Assembly (NCBI RefSeq): GCF_030816965.1 | Contig: NZ_JAUSYQ010000002.1 | Span: 2,947,001 to 3,011,000, forward strand | Length of the DNA stretch: 64,000 nt | DNA from: Streptomyces canus | Lineage (GTDB): Bacteria; Actinomycetota; Actinomycetes; Streptomycetales; Streptomycetaceae | Reading direction: 5' to 3' | Shown here: positions 50,846 through 58,050 of the stretch, piece by piece | How the letters are laid out: every line of letters begins with the position of its first letter | How positions within the stretch are numbered: position 1 is the first letter of the stretch | The notes under the pieces: generated by a model | Database searches by the model: none | Seen by the model: the letters and a program-made list of their open reading frames with translations, nothing else | Told to the model about the DNA's origin: nothing | Program-made: the position numbers and the translations under genes

Positions 50846-51484
50846 ATGCATCTTGACAGGCCCTCCACTGCGAACACGATGGACGAGGCCGTTTCTGTCT
50901 TCGTGGAGCTCCGTCCACGCCTTTTCGGTATCGCTTACCGCTTGCTGGGAAGCGCGGTGGAGTCCGAGGACGTGGTCCAGGAGGTGTGGCTGCGCTGGCA
51001 GAAGACTGACCGTTCGGCGGTGGTGAGTCCCGTCGCGTTCCTGTCCAAGGCAACCACCCGGCTGGCCATCAACGTGGCTCAGTCCGCCCGTGTGCGGCGT
51101 GAGACCTACATCGGTCCGTGGCTGCCCGAGCCCATAGACACGAGCAACGACCCGGAGGTGGGCGCGCAGCGGGCAGAGGCCCTCGAACTGGCCCTGCTCC
51201 TCGTGCTGGGCAAGCTGAATCCCACCGAGCGGGCCGCCTACGTGCTGCGTGAGGCGTTCGACTACGCCTACGCCGATATCGCGGAGATACTCGGGCTCAC
51301 CGTCGTCAACGTGCGCAAAATCGTGAGCCGCGCCCGCAAGCACCTGTCGGGCGACCACCAGGAGACCGTGGACGCGGCCGAGCACCGTCAGCTTCTCGCC
51401 ACCTTCGTCTCGGCGGCGCGTACCGGGGACATCGCGTCCCTGGAGGCTCTCCTGACACCCGACTCCGTCTCCCTGCCCTGCTGA
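50846..51484 (+). CDS. ECF sigma factor, ECF41-like core without SnoaL domain
   Basis: 212 aa from the ATG at 50846 (AGAGGAAC upstream). Region 2 FGIAYRLLGSAVESEDVVQE is followed by VWLRWQK, the linker has a clear WLPEP, and region 4 is LNPTERAAYVLREAFDYAYA to ILGLTVVNVRKIVSRARKHL: textbook ECF41. But the chain stops some 30 residues after region 4 (HRQLLATFVSAARTGDIASL), where the regulatory SnoaL domain should begin. With those at 21580 and 27814 it makes three such proteins. It has no exact TGTCACA promoter upstream. It could be always active, inactive, or controlled in trans. Confidence 0.9.
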   Translation: MHLDRPSTANTMDEAVSVFVELRPRLFGIAYRLLGSAVESEDVVQEVWLRWQKTDRSAVVSPVAFLSKATTRLAINVAQSARVRRETYIGPWLPEPIDTSNDPEVGAQRAEALELALLLVLGKLNPTERAAYVLREAFDYAYADIAEILGLTVVNVRKIVSRARKHLSGDHQETVDAAEHRQLLATFVSAARTGDIASLEALLTPDSVSLPC

Positions 51485-51589
51485 CGATGGCCAACGAGAC
51501 GTCGCTCGGACCTCTGCTTCACCGACGCGCGCTCACCGTCCTCACCCGCATGAGCAACCGCGTGCCGAGCGCTGAGGCCGCCTTCGCGG

Positions 51590-51616
51590 TGTCACAAACC
51601 ACGGCCGGACCTGGTC
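51590..51616 (+). promoter_or_regulatory. ECF41-like promoter TGTCACA-N16-GGTC (FAD dehydrogenase B)
   Basis: TGTCACA (51590-51596), 16 bases, GGTC (51613-51616). The proposed GTG at 51652 is 36 bases downstream. Confidence 0.77.
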
Positions 51617-51651
51617 CTAGTCAGTGACCACCCGGAGCGATGGGAGCAATC

Positions 51652-53382
51652 GTGGCTATCACCGAACAACGTCTTTCCACCATGGTGCTGGTGATCGGTA
51701 CCGGCGGGGCCGGCCTCAGGGCGTCGATCGAGCTGGCCGAGGCCGGTGTCGATGTCATGGCCGTCGGCAAACGCCCCAAAGAGGACACGCACACATCCCT
51801 GGCCGCCGGTGGGATCAACGCGGCCCTGGCCACGATGGACCCCGAGGACAGCTGGCAGCAGCACGCCGCGGACACGCTCAAGGAGAGCTACCTGCTCGGC
51901 GATCCCCGCACCGCCGAGATCGTCACCCAGGGCGCCGCCCTGGGCATCGACGACCTGGAGCGCTACGGCATGGCCTTCGCCCGCGAGGAGGACGGCCGGA
52001 TCTCGCAGCGCTTCTTCGGCGCGCACAAGTTCCGGCGCACCGCCTTCGCCGGTGACTACACGGGCCTGGAGATCCAGCGCACCCTCATCCGACGCGCGAG
52101 CCAGTTGAACATACCCATGCTCGACAGCGTCTACATCACCCGCCTCCTCGTGCATGACGGTGCCGTCTTCGGTGCTTACGGCTTCGACCTCACCAACGGA
52201 CAGCGTTACCTCATCCACGCCGACGCCGTGATCCTCGCGGCCGGCGGCCACACCCGCATCTGGCGGCGCACCTCTTCGCGCCGTGACGAGAACACCGGCG
52301 ACTCCTTCCGCCTGGCCGTCGAGGCCGGTGCCCGGCTGCGCGACCCCGAACTGGTCCAGTTCCACCCGTCCGGCATCATCGAGCCGGAGAACGCCGCGGG
52401 CACCCTCGTCAGCGAGGCCGCCCGCGGCGAGGGCGGCATCCTGCGCAACGCCCTCGGCGAGCGCTTCATGACCCGCTACGACCCGCAGCGCATGGAACTG
52501 TCCACCCGCGACCGGGTGGCCCTGGCCGCGTACACGGAGATCAAGGAGGGCCGCGGCACCCCCAACGGCGGCGTGTGGCTCGACGTCTCCCACCTGCCCC
52601 GGCAGACGATCATGAATCGACTGCCCCGGGTCTACCAGACGCTTCTGGACCTCCAGATGCTCGACATCACCCGCGACCCCATCGAGATCGCGCCCACGGC
52701 GCACTACTCGATGGGCGGTGTCTGGGTCCGTAGCGAGGACCACAGCACGGACGTCCGCGGCCTGTACGCCATCGGCGAGGCGTCGAGCGGCCTGCACGGC
52801 GCCAACCGTCTCGGTGGCAACAGCCTCATCGAGCTTCTCGTCTACGGCCGCATCACCGGCCAGGCCGCTGCCGCCTACTCCGAGTCACTCACCGCCCAGC
52901 CCCGGTCCGCGGCAGCCGTCGCCCAGGCCCGTGGCGAGGTCGACGAACTCCTCGCCGCCGACGGACCCGAGAACGTCCGCGCCCTGCAGCGCGCCATCCG
53001 CAACACCATGACCGAACACGCGGGCGTCGTCCGCGACGAAGAGGGCCTGCGCACCGGTCTGGCGGAACTGGACACCATCGAGAAGCGCATGGAGAACGTC
53101 GGAGTCCACCCCGACATCGCCGGGTTCCAGGACCTCGCGCATGCCTTCGACCTCAAATCAGCCGCCCTGGCGGCCCGCGCCACCCTCGAAGCGGCACTCG
53201 AACGCCGGGAGACCCGCGGCTGCCACAACCGCAGCGACTACCCCGCCATGGATCCCGCCCTCCGCGTCAACCTCGTGTGGTCCCCGACCACAGGAATCAC
53301 CCACGAGAGCATTCCGTCCATCCCGAAGGAGATCACCTCACTCATGGAGGACGTCTCCACCGACGGAAAGCTCGTCGAGTAG
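51652..53382 (+). CDS. FAD-dependent dehydrogenase (fumarate reductase/SdhA flavoprotein family), copy B
   Basis: 576 aa from the GTG at 51652 (GGGAG six bases upstream; an ATG four codons earlier is possible). From this GTG the N-terminus aligns residue by residue with the paralogue at 31769. FAD motifs are intact: GTGGAG at 16-21 and HTSLAAGGINAALA around 47-60. ELVQFHPSG, RGEGG, LGERFMTRYD, LDVSHLPRQTIM and EIAPTAHYSMGG mark the family. No iron-sulfur or anchor subunit gene is nearby, so a soluble oxidase or dehydrogenase is likely. Its TGTCACA promoter makes it a regulon member. The YceI/LtrA pair follows downstream. Confidence 0.9.
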   Translation: MAITEQRLSTMVLVIGTGGAGLRASIELAEAGVDVMAVGKRPKEDTHTSLAAGGINAALATMDPEDSWQQHAADTLKESYLLGDPRTAEIVTQGAALGIDDLERYGMAFAREEDGRISQRFFGAHKFRRTAFAGDYTGLEIQRTLIRRASQLNIPMLDSVYITRLLVHDGAVFGAYGFDLTNGQRYLIHADAVILAAGGHTRIWRRTSSRRDENTGDSFRLAVEAGARLRDPELVQFHPSGIIEPENAAGTLVSEAARGEGGILRNALGERFMTRYDPQRMELSTRDRVALAAYTEIKEGRGTPNGGVWLDVSHLPRQTIMNRLPRVYQTLLDLQMLDITRDPIEIAPTAHYSMGGVWVRSEDHSTDVRGLYAIGEASSGLHGANRLGGNSLIELLVYGRITGQAAAAYSESLTAQPRSAAAVAQARGEVDELLAADGPENVRALQRAIRNTMTEHAGVVRDEEGLRTGLAELDTIEKRMENVGVHPDIAGFQDLAHAFDLKSAALAARATLEAALERRETRGCHNRSDYPAMDPALRVNLVWSPTTGITHESIPSIPKEITSLMEDVSTDGKLVE

Positions 53383-53547
53383 CGCGCTGCGGGAGACCAC
53401 GCTGCTTCCCGCCCCGGACGCGCACATCGACCGCGCGGGGCTTGTCGTCCGCACCGCGGCACGGCAGGCCCCCGTCCACAGTGGCCGAAGCGGGCCCTGA
53501 GACAACGCGCCTTGTCACCGCAGTAACCGTAGAGAAAGCCATTCACC

Positions 53548-54147
53548 ATGCTCACAGGACGCGACCGAACCGCTTCTCCCGGATCCGGCACCTACGCGGC
53601 GGTCACCGGTGCCTACACCATCGATCCGGCCCACACGACGGTCGGATTCTCCGTCCGGCACGCCATGATCTCCACCATTCGCGGCAGGTTCGACCGTTTC
53701 GAGGGCCTCCTCCTGCTGGACGGCTCCGACCCCTCCCGGTCAACGGCGTACGTGAGTGTCCAGACCGACAGCATCGACACGGGAATCCAGGAACGCGACG
53801 CGCACCTGAGAGGACCCGATTTCTTCGACTCCGCGACGTTTCCCCTGATGGCCTTCCGCTCCACGGGAATCGTCCAGCGCGGCGACGACGAGTTCCGTCT
53901 CACCGGCAACTTGCGCATCAAGGACGTCGAGCTGCCGCTGGACATCGATCTCGTCTACGGCGGAGCCGGCGTCGGCGTCGACGGACAGCACCGGGTCGGC
54001 TTCGAGGGGACGGCCACCCTGCGGCGTTCGGACTGGGGGCTCACCTGGAACACGACTCTGGAGGCGGGAGGCGTACTCGTCAGTGACAAGGTGACTCTGA
54101 CCCTGGACGTCTCGGCGGTACGGATCGATCAGGACGCGGCGGCGTGA
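53548..54147 (+). CDS. YceI family protein
   Basis: 199 aa, ATG at 53548 (GAGAAAG upstream). The YceI lipocalin-like barrel is recognised from YTIDPAHTTVGFSVRHAMIS near the N-terminus, IDTGIQERDAHLRGPDFFDS in the middle and NLRIKDVELPLDIDLVYGG later. Such proteins bind isoprenoids or other lipids; this one has no signal peptide and is probably cytoplasmic. The stop overlaps the GTG start of the LtrA gene, so the two are translationally coupled. It lies 165 bases after the FAD dehydrogenase, possibly in the same transcript. Confidence 0.92.
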   Translation: MLTGRDRTASPGSGTYAAVTGAYTIDPAHTTVGFSVRHAMISTIRGRFDRFEGLLLLDGSDPSRSTAYVSVQTDSIDTGIQERDAHLRGPDFFDSATFPLMAFRSTGIVQRGDDEFRLTGNLRIKDVELPLDIDLVYGGAGVGVDGQHRVGFEGTATLRRSDWGLTWNTTLEAGGVLVSDKVTLTLDVSAVRIDQDAAA

Positions 54148-55349
54148 AGGCGGTGAGGTCGTCGAGGGTGACAGTTCTGGTGTCCTCGCCGCCCTCCGGT
54201 GCCTGGCACCGGCCGATGCTCGCCCGCCATGCCGGTGAGGAACACCGCACCGCCACCGCGCTGGAGTTGTTCTTCGACCTGTGTTTCGTCGCCGCCGTCG
54301 CCCAGACCGCCTCGGCGTTCGAGCACGAAATCGCAGCGGGCCGTCCAGGTCACGGCCTTCTCGGCTACGCACTCGTGTTCTTCGCGATCTGGTGGGCCTG
54401 GATGAACTTCACCTGGTTCGCCTCCGCCTACGACACGGACGACGTGCCGTATCGCCTCCTCACCCTGGTCCAGATCACCGGAGCTCTGGTCATGGCCGCG
54501 GGGGCCACCAAGGCCCTGGAGCACGGGGACTTCCAGATCATCACGTGGGGTTATGTCGTCATGCGGCTCGCCATGGTGAGCCAGTGGCTGCGCGCCGCGT
54601 ACACGGACCGGGAACGCCGGCGGTCGGCACTGCGGTACGCCCTGGGCATCTCCGTCCTGGAGATCGGCTGGCTGGTCCGCCTGGCCCTGCCCCACGACGG
54701 CGGCATCGCCTCGTTCGCCGTCCTCGCGGTCGGTGAACTCGCGGTTCCCGTCTGGGCCGAACGTGCCGTGGGCACCACGTGGCACCCGCACCACATAGCC
54801 GAGCGCTACGGGCTGTTCACCCTGATCGTGCTCGGCGAGTCCATCACCGCCGCTGTCCTTGCCGTCCGCACCGCCCTGGACACCGATGCGGAAGCCGGCT
54901 CCGTCCTGCTCATCGCACTGGGTGGCATCCTGACCGTCTTCGCCCTGTGGTGGCTGTACTTCGCCCAGGACGCACCGCGTCGCCTCAAAACCCAGAGCAC
55001 GGCCATGATGTGGGGCTACGGGCACTACGCGGTGTTCGCCGCGGCAGCGGCCGTAGGGGCCGGACTGGCCGTCAACGTCGCCCATCTCACCGACCACGGC
55101 ACTCTCACCGACGTCCAGGCCGCGGCCACGTACACGGTGCCCGTCGCCGTCTTCATCGCCTGCGTGTGGCTGCTGCACCGGCGGACCGTACAACTGCCCA
55201 CCACGGCCAACGTCCTTCCCCCGGTCGCGGCTCTCGCCGTCCTCGCCACCACCTTCACGACGGTCGCCGTGTTGTGCACCGGCGTCATCGCGTCGCTCCT
55301 GATCGGTGCGTCCCTCGTCGTAGCCCGGCGCGAAGCCCATGCGTCCTGA
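54144..55349 (+). CDS. Low temperature requirement protein A (LtrA) family membrane protein
   Basis: 401 aa; the GTG start at 54144 overlaps the YceI stop (GTGA). About ten to twelve hydrophobic segments. The N-terminal ATALELFFDLCFVAAVAQTA and ERYGLFTLIVLGESITAAVL segments are the LtrA signatures, followed by WWLYFAQDAP. LtrA was named from cold-growth phenotypes in Listeria; a transport or enzymatic activity is not established. The overlap suggests co-expression with YceI. No TGTCACA motif is immediately upstream. Confidence 0.9.
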   Translation: MKAVRSSRVTVLVSSPPSGAWHRPMLARHAGEEHRTATALELFFDLCFVAAVAQTASAFEHEIAAGRPGHGLLGYALVFFAIWWAWMNFTWFASAYDTDDVPYRLLTLVQITGALVMAAGATKALEHGDFQIITWGYVVMRLAMVSQWLRAAYTDRERRRSALRYALGISVLEIGWLVRLALPHDGGIASFAVLAVGELAVPVWAERAVGTTWHPHHIAERYGLFTLIVLGESITAAVLAVRTALDTDAEAGSVLLIALGGILTVFALWWLYFAQDAPRRLKTQSTAMMWGYGHYAVFAAAAAVGAGLAVNVAHLTDHGTLTDVQAAATYTVPVAVFIACVWLLHRRTVQLPTTANVLPPVAALAVLATTFTTVAVLCTGVIASLLIGASLVVARREAHAS

Positions 55350-55387
55350 ACGGTACCGCCGCACGACTTCACACTTAGTGGCATTAC

Positions 55388-55409
55388 AGTGTGTTCTGTC
55401 AAACACACT
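55388..55409. promoter_or_regulatory. Inverted repeat upstream of the secreted cupin gene
   Basis: AGTGTGTT-N6-AACACACT, perfect 8-base arms about 57-78 bases before the ATG at 55466. It resembles a repressor operator. No matching copy was noticed elsewhere in the window. Confidence 0.5.
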
Positions 55410-55465
55410 CCCACGTGACCTCCCCCCTGGGGGTCACCACCTCCTCGCGCCCGAAAGGGATCATC

Positions 55466-55900
55466 ATGCGCAATATGCTGCGTGCAGCAGCTGTCGGTGC
55501 AGCGTGCACCGCGCTTTCACTCACCTCCGCGGTCGCCCAGGCGACTCCCGGAGGTCCCGGCGTCACCGGCAAGGTCCTTGCCCAGAAGACCATCGGGGAC
55601 CGGGACTACATCCTCCGAGAGGTCACCATTCCGCCCGGCCAGGGAACGGGCTGGCACTACCACGACGGCACGCTGTACGCGTACGTCAAGCAGGGAACGC
55701 TGAGCCACTTCGACGCCACGTGCGCCTCCGACGGCGTCTACGACAAGGGCAGCTCCCTGAAGGAGCCGTCGGGCGCGGACCACGTGCACCTGGGCCAGAA
55801 CCGCGGCGCGACGGACGTCGTCCTGGAAGTCCTCTACGTGCTGCCGCACGGCGCCCCGTTCGCCGAGGACGCCCCCAACCCCGGCTGCACGTTCCAGTAG
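55466..55900 (+). CDS. Secreted cupin-domain protein
   Basis: 144 aa from the ATG at 55466, with AAAGGGAT upstream. A signal peptide (RNMLRAAAVGAACTALSLTS, AxA-type site near residue 25) precedes one cupin barrel; PGQGTGWHYHDGTLYAYVKQ is motif 1, with the His-x-His pair and no Glu in the usual place, and ADHVHLGQN lies near motif 2. Cys at the C-terminus and near residue 87 could form a disulfide. It is an exported protein and differs from the cytoplasmic cupins elsewhere in the window. Its likely control site is the inverted repeat at 55388-55409. The role is unknown. Confidence 0.85.
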   Translation: MRNMLRAAAVGAACTALSLTSAVAQATPGGPGVTGKVLAQKTIGDRDYILREVTIPPGQGTGWHYHDGTLYAYVKQGTLSHFDATCASDGVYDKGSSLKEPSGADHVHLGQNRGATDVVLEVLYVLPHGAPFAEDAPNPGCTFQ

Positions 55901-55919
55901 CCCGGCGCGCGCCGCACTA

Positions 55920-55948
55920 CGGCCGCGTCCGTCGTACGGACGCGGCCG
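55920..55948 (+). terminator. Hairpin after the secreted cupin gene
   Basis: 13-base perfect arms CGGCCGCGTCCGT (55920-55932) and ACGGACGCGGCCG (55936-55948) with a 3-base loop, 20 bases after the stop codon. Confidence 0.8.
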
Positions 55949-55960
55949 ATCGCCGACAGC

Positions 55961-55987
55961 TGTCACAGCTCCTCCCGCTGCCCGGTC
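55961..55987 (+). promoter_or_regulatory. ECF41-like promoter TGTCACA-N16-GGTC (coiled-coil gene)
   Basis: TGTCACA (55961-55967), 16 bases, GGTC (55984-55987). The ATG at 56049 is 62 bases downstream. Confidence 0.75.
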
Positions 55988-56048
55988 AATCGGGTGTCAG
56001 CAGCTTGCGGTGGCGTCCACCCGAGCCCCGCAGCGAGGAGGAGGCAAC

Positions 56049-56357
56049 ATGGCAGGGACCCAGGTCAGTCGACGCACTCGGGCGATCGCTGTAAGCCCGC
56101 CGACAGAGCTCCGGCACGAACCGAGGGAGGACGGGCAGATGCTCCGAGGGACCGACCGGCAAGCCGATCCCGCCGCCGCCACCGCGTCGCTGGCGGCAGA
56201 GGCCGCCCTGCTCGAGGGGCGGCTGAGCCAGCTCAGAGAGGCCATCCACACGGTGGACGCACGCATCGAGTCGATCTCGGAGACCCTCCGGCGGCTGCGC
56301 CACACGGCGTCCGGGTCCGACGACGGCGAGTCTGACTCGGCGACGCACCACCACTGA
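56049..56357 (+). CDS. Small coiled-coil protein of unknown function
   Basis: 102 aa from the ATG at 56049, with a strong GAGGAGGAGG ribosome site. A later ATG (56139) with GGGAGG upstream would give 72 aa. Residues about 44-86 form a coiled coil with heptads (LAAEAALLEGRLSQLREAIH, then TVDARIESISETLRRLR). The tail is acidic and ends in His-His-His. No signal peptide or membrane segment. No family is recognised. It directly follows a TGTCACA-N16-GGTC promoter, so it is a specific and previously unexplained member of the regulon; it could be an adaptor or regulatory partner. Confidence 0.75.
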   Translation: MAGTQVSRRTRAIAVSPPTELRHEPREDGQMLRGTDRQADPAAATASLAAEAALLEGRLSQLREAIHTVDARIESISETLRRLRHTASGSDDGESDSATHHH

Positions 56358-56512
56358 CGGACCGAGCAGACAGACGGAGCGTGTCGTCCCGGGTCGTCGT
56401 GGCACGGCAGGCGAGCTGACGGGGCCGCCCGCTTTCATCGCCGACCGGCGCCCATGAGGGGATGCGCACCCGGACGTTCCGGAGCCGAGCCGGGTCGCCG
56501 AGCACCTGAGCA

Positions 56513-56533
56513 GGCGCGGGCCGAACCCGCGCC
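56513..56533. terminator. Short GC hairpin
   Basis: GGCGCGGG-CCGAA-CCCGCGCC, 8-base arms with a 5-base loop, between the convergent coiled-coil and VOC genes. Confidence 0.5.
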
Positions 56534-56577
56534 GGCTCGGTCTCCGACAGCCGGCACCACGAACAGAACGGCCGGGT

Positions 56578-57015
56578 TCAGTTCGTTGCCTCCTGAAGCA
56601 CCCACCCGTTGCCGTCCGGGTCACTGAATTCCGCATACGAGCAATAGCTGCGACGTTGCGGATCAGGGCCGCTGACCCGCCTCTCACCCGTGCAGCGGTG
56701 GAACAGCTCGCTCGTGTCGTGGAAGATCCCACCCATCTCCACACCCCTGCCGAGGAGCTCTTCGTGGGCCTTCACGATGTCGGAAACGACGAGGTGGAGC
56801 CCCTGAGCCGAACCCGGCGGGGCAGTGGTGACCCCGACGCCGAAGAGGATCGAGCACGGCGAGCCGGTGGGCGTCATGTGCACCACCCGGTAGGTGTCAT
56901 CGGTGACGCGATCGGCATCCAGGCGGAACCCCACCGCCTCGTAGAACGCTCTGGCCCGGTCGACGTCGGAGACGGGCAGAACCACAACTTCCAGTTTGAA
57001 ATCCACTGTCGTCAT
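56578..57015 (-). CDS. VOC superfamily protein (glyoxalase/bleomycin-resistance fold)
   Basis: 145 aa from the ATG at 57015 (a GTG at 57024 is an alternative). LEVVVLPVSDVDRARAFYEA begins the first beta-alpha-beta unit and SYAEFSDPDGNGWVLQEATN closes the second; the Glu and His metal ligands usually found are only partly evident. Members include dioxygenases, glyoxalases and drug-binding resistance proteins; the specific role here is unknown. It lies 31 bases after the Dyp peroxidase gene on the same strand, probably in one operon. Confidence 0.85.
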   Translation of the reverse strand: MTTVDFKLEVVVLPVSDVDRARAFYEAVGFRLDADRVTDDTYRVVHMTPTGSPCSILFGVGVTTAPPGSAQGLHLVVSDIVKAHEELLGRGVEMGGIFHDTSELFHRCTGERRVSGPDPQRRSYCSYAEFSDPDGNGWVLQEATN

Positions 57016-57046
57016 CACTTTCACGGACGGAGAAACGGTGTCGTCG

Positions 57047-58009
57047 TCAAGTCCCAGCAGTCGGCGGCTCGGGAAGGTCCTCCAGGAAGTCCGCAGCCGG
57101 CGAGAAGAGCAGGGAGCCTGTCACCGGGACGGAGAAGTCCAGGATGCGGTCGTACGGCGCCGACTCCGTGCCCAGGAACATCCGCTCCAGCATCGTCTCC
57201 GTCACCTCGGGGGTGCGGGCGTAGCCGATGAAATACGTGCCGAACTCCGCACGGCCCACGGCGCCGAAGGGCATGTTGTCGCGGAGGATCTCGAGTTCTC
57301 TGCCGTCCGCGTCGGTGAGGCTGGTGAGGGCGACGTGTGAATCCGCGGGTTTGACGTTGTCGGCGAGCTCCACGTCGGACAGCTTCCGTCGGCCAATCGC
57401 TCTCTCCTGCGCCTCGACGGACAGTTCCTCCCACGCGTCGAGGTCGTGCAGGTACTTCTGCACGACGACGTAACTCCCGCCCGAGAAGGACGGATCCTCG
57501 TCGCCGACGACCACCGCCGCGTGCGCCGCGGGACCCGTCGGATTCTCCGTTCCGTCGACGAAGCCGAGCAGGTCGCGTTCGTCGAAGTACTTGAAGCCGT
57601 GCACCTCGTCCTGGACCGTCACTGCCTGGCGCAGTCGGCTCATGATCTCCGTGGCAAGCGCGAAGCACAGGTCCAGACGGGAGGCGCGGATGTGGAAGAG
57701 CAGGTCACCCGGGGTGGCGACGGCTCGGTGCACCGGGCCGTTCACTTCCCGGAAGGGATGGAGCCGGGCCGGACGCGTCCCGGAGAACAGGCGGTCCCAG
57801 GCGTGCGAACCGATGCCGGTGACGCAACTCAGCCTGCCGTCGGGCTGGGCACGGAATCCCACGGCCCGTTCCAGCGAGCCGATGTCCGACAGCAGCTCAC
57901 GGACGGTGGTCTCGCCGCCGCTGTCGATCGTCACGACGAGAAAGATCGCCGCACTGGTCAGCGGGGACAGAACCATCTGAGGCACCGGTTCCGCGACGTC
58001 TCCGGTCAT
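57047..58009 (-). CDS. Dyp-type heme peroxidase
   Basis: 320 aa from the ATG at 58009 (GGAAGGGAAG upstream). The distal GxxDG motif is GFVDG at 149-153 with the catalytic Asp152, the proximal heme His is His225 (ADSHVAL), and the Arg lies in GTYFIGYAR. There is no twin-arginine signal, so it is the cytoplasmic type; no encapsulin gene is adjacent. Dyp peroxidases use H2O2 to oxidise dyes, phenols or other substrates. It lies 41 bases after an unknown 274-aa gene and before the VOC gene, which suggests a three-gene operon. Confidence 0.92.
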   Translation of the reverse strand: MTGDVAEPVPQMVLSPLTSAAIFLVVTIDSGGETTVRELLSDIGSLERAVGFRAQPDGRLSCVTGIGSHAWDRLFSGTRPARLHPFREVNGPVHRAVATPGDLLFHIRASRLDLCFALATEIMSRLRQAVTVQDEVHGFKYFDERDLLGFVDGTENPTGPAAHAAVVVGDEDPSFSGGSYVVVQKYLHDLDAWEELSVEAQERAIGRRKLSDVELADNVKPADSHVALTSLTDADGRELEILRDNMPFGAVGRAEFGTYFIGYARTPEVTETMLERMFLGTESAPYDRILDFSVPVTGSLLFSPAADFLEDLPEPPTAGT

Positions 58010-58050
58010 GAGGGCTTCCCTTCCGGCCGCCGGCCGCGGCAGATGTGTCA

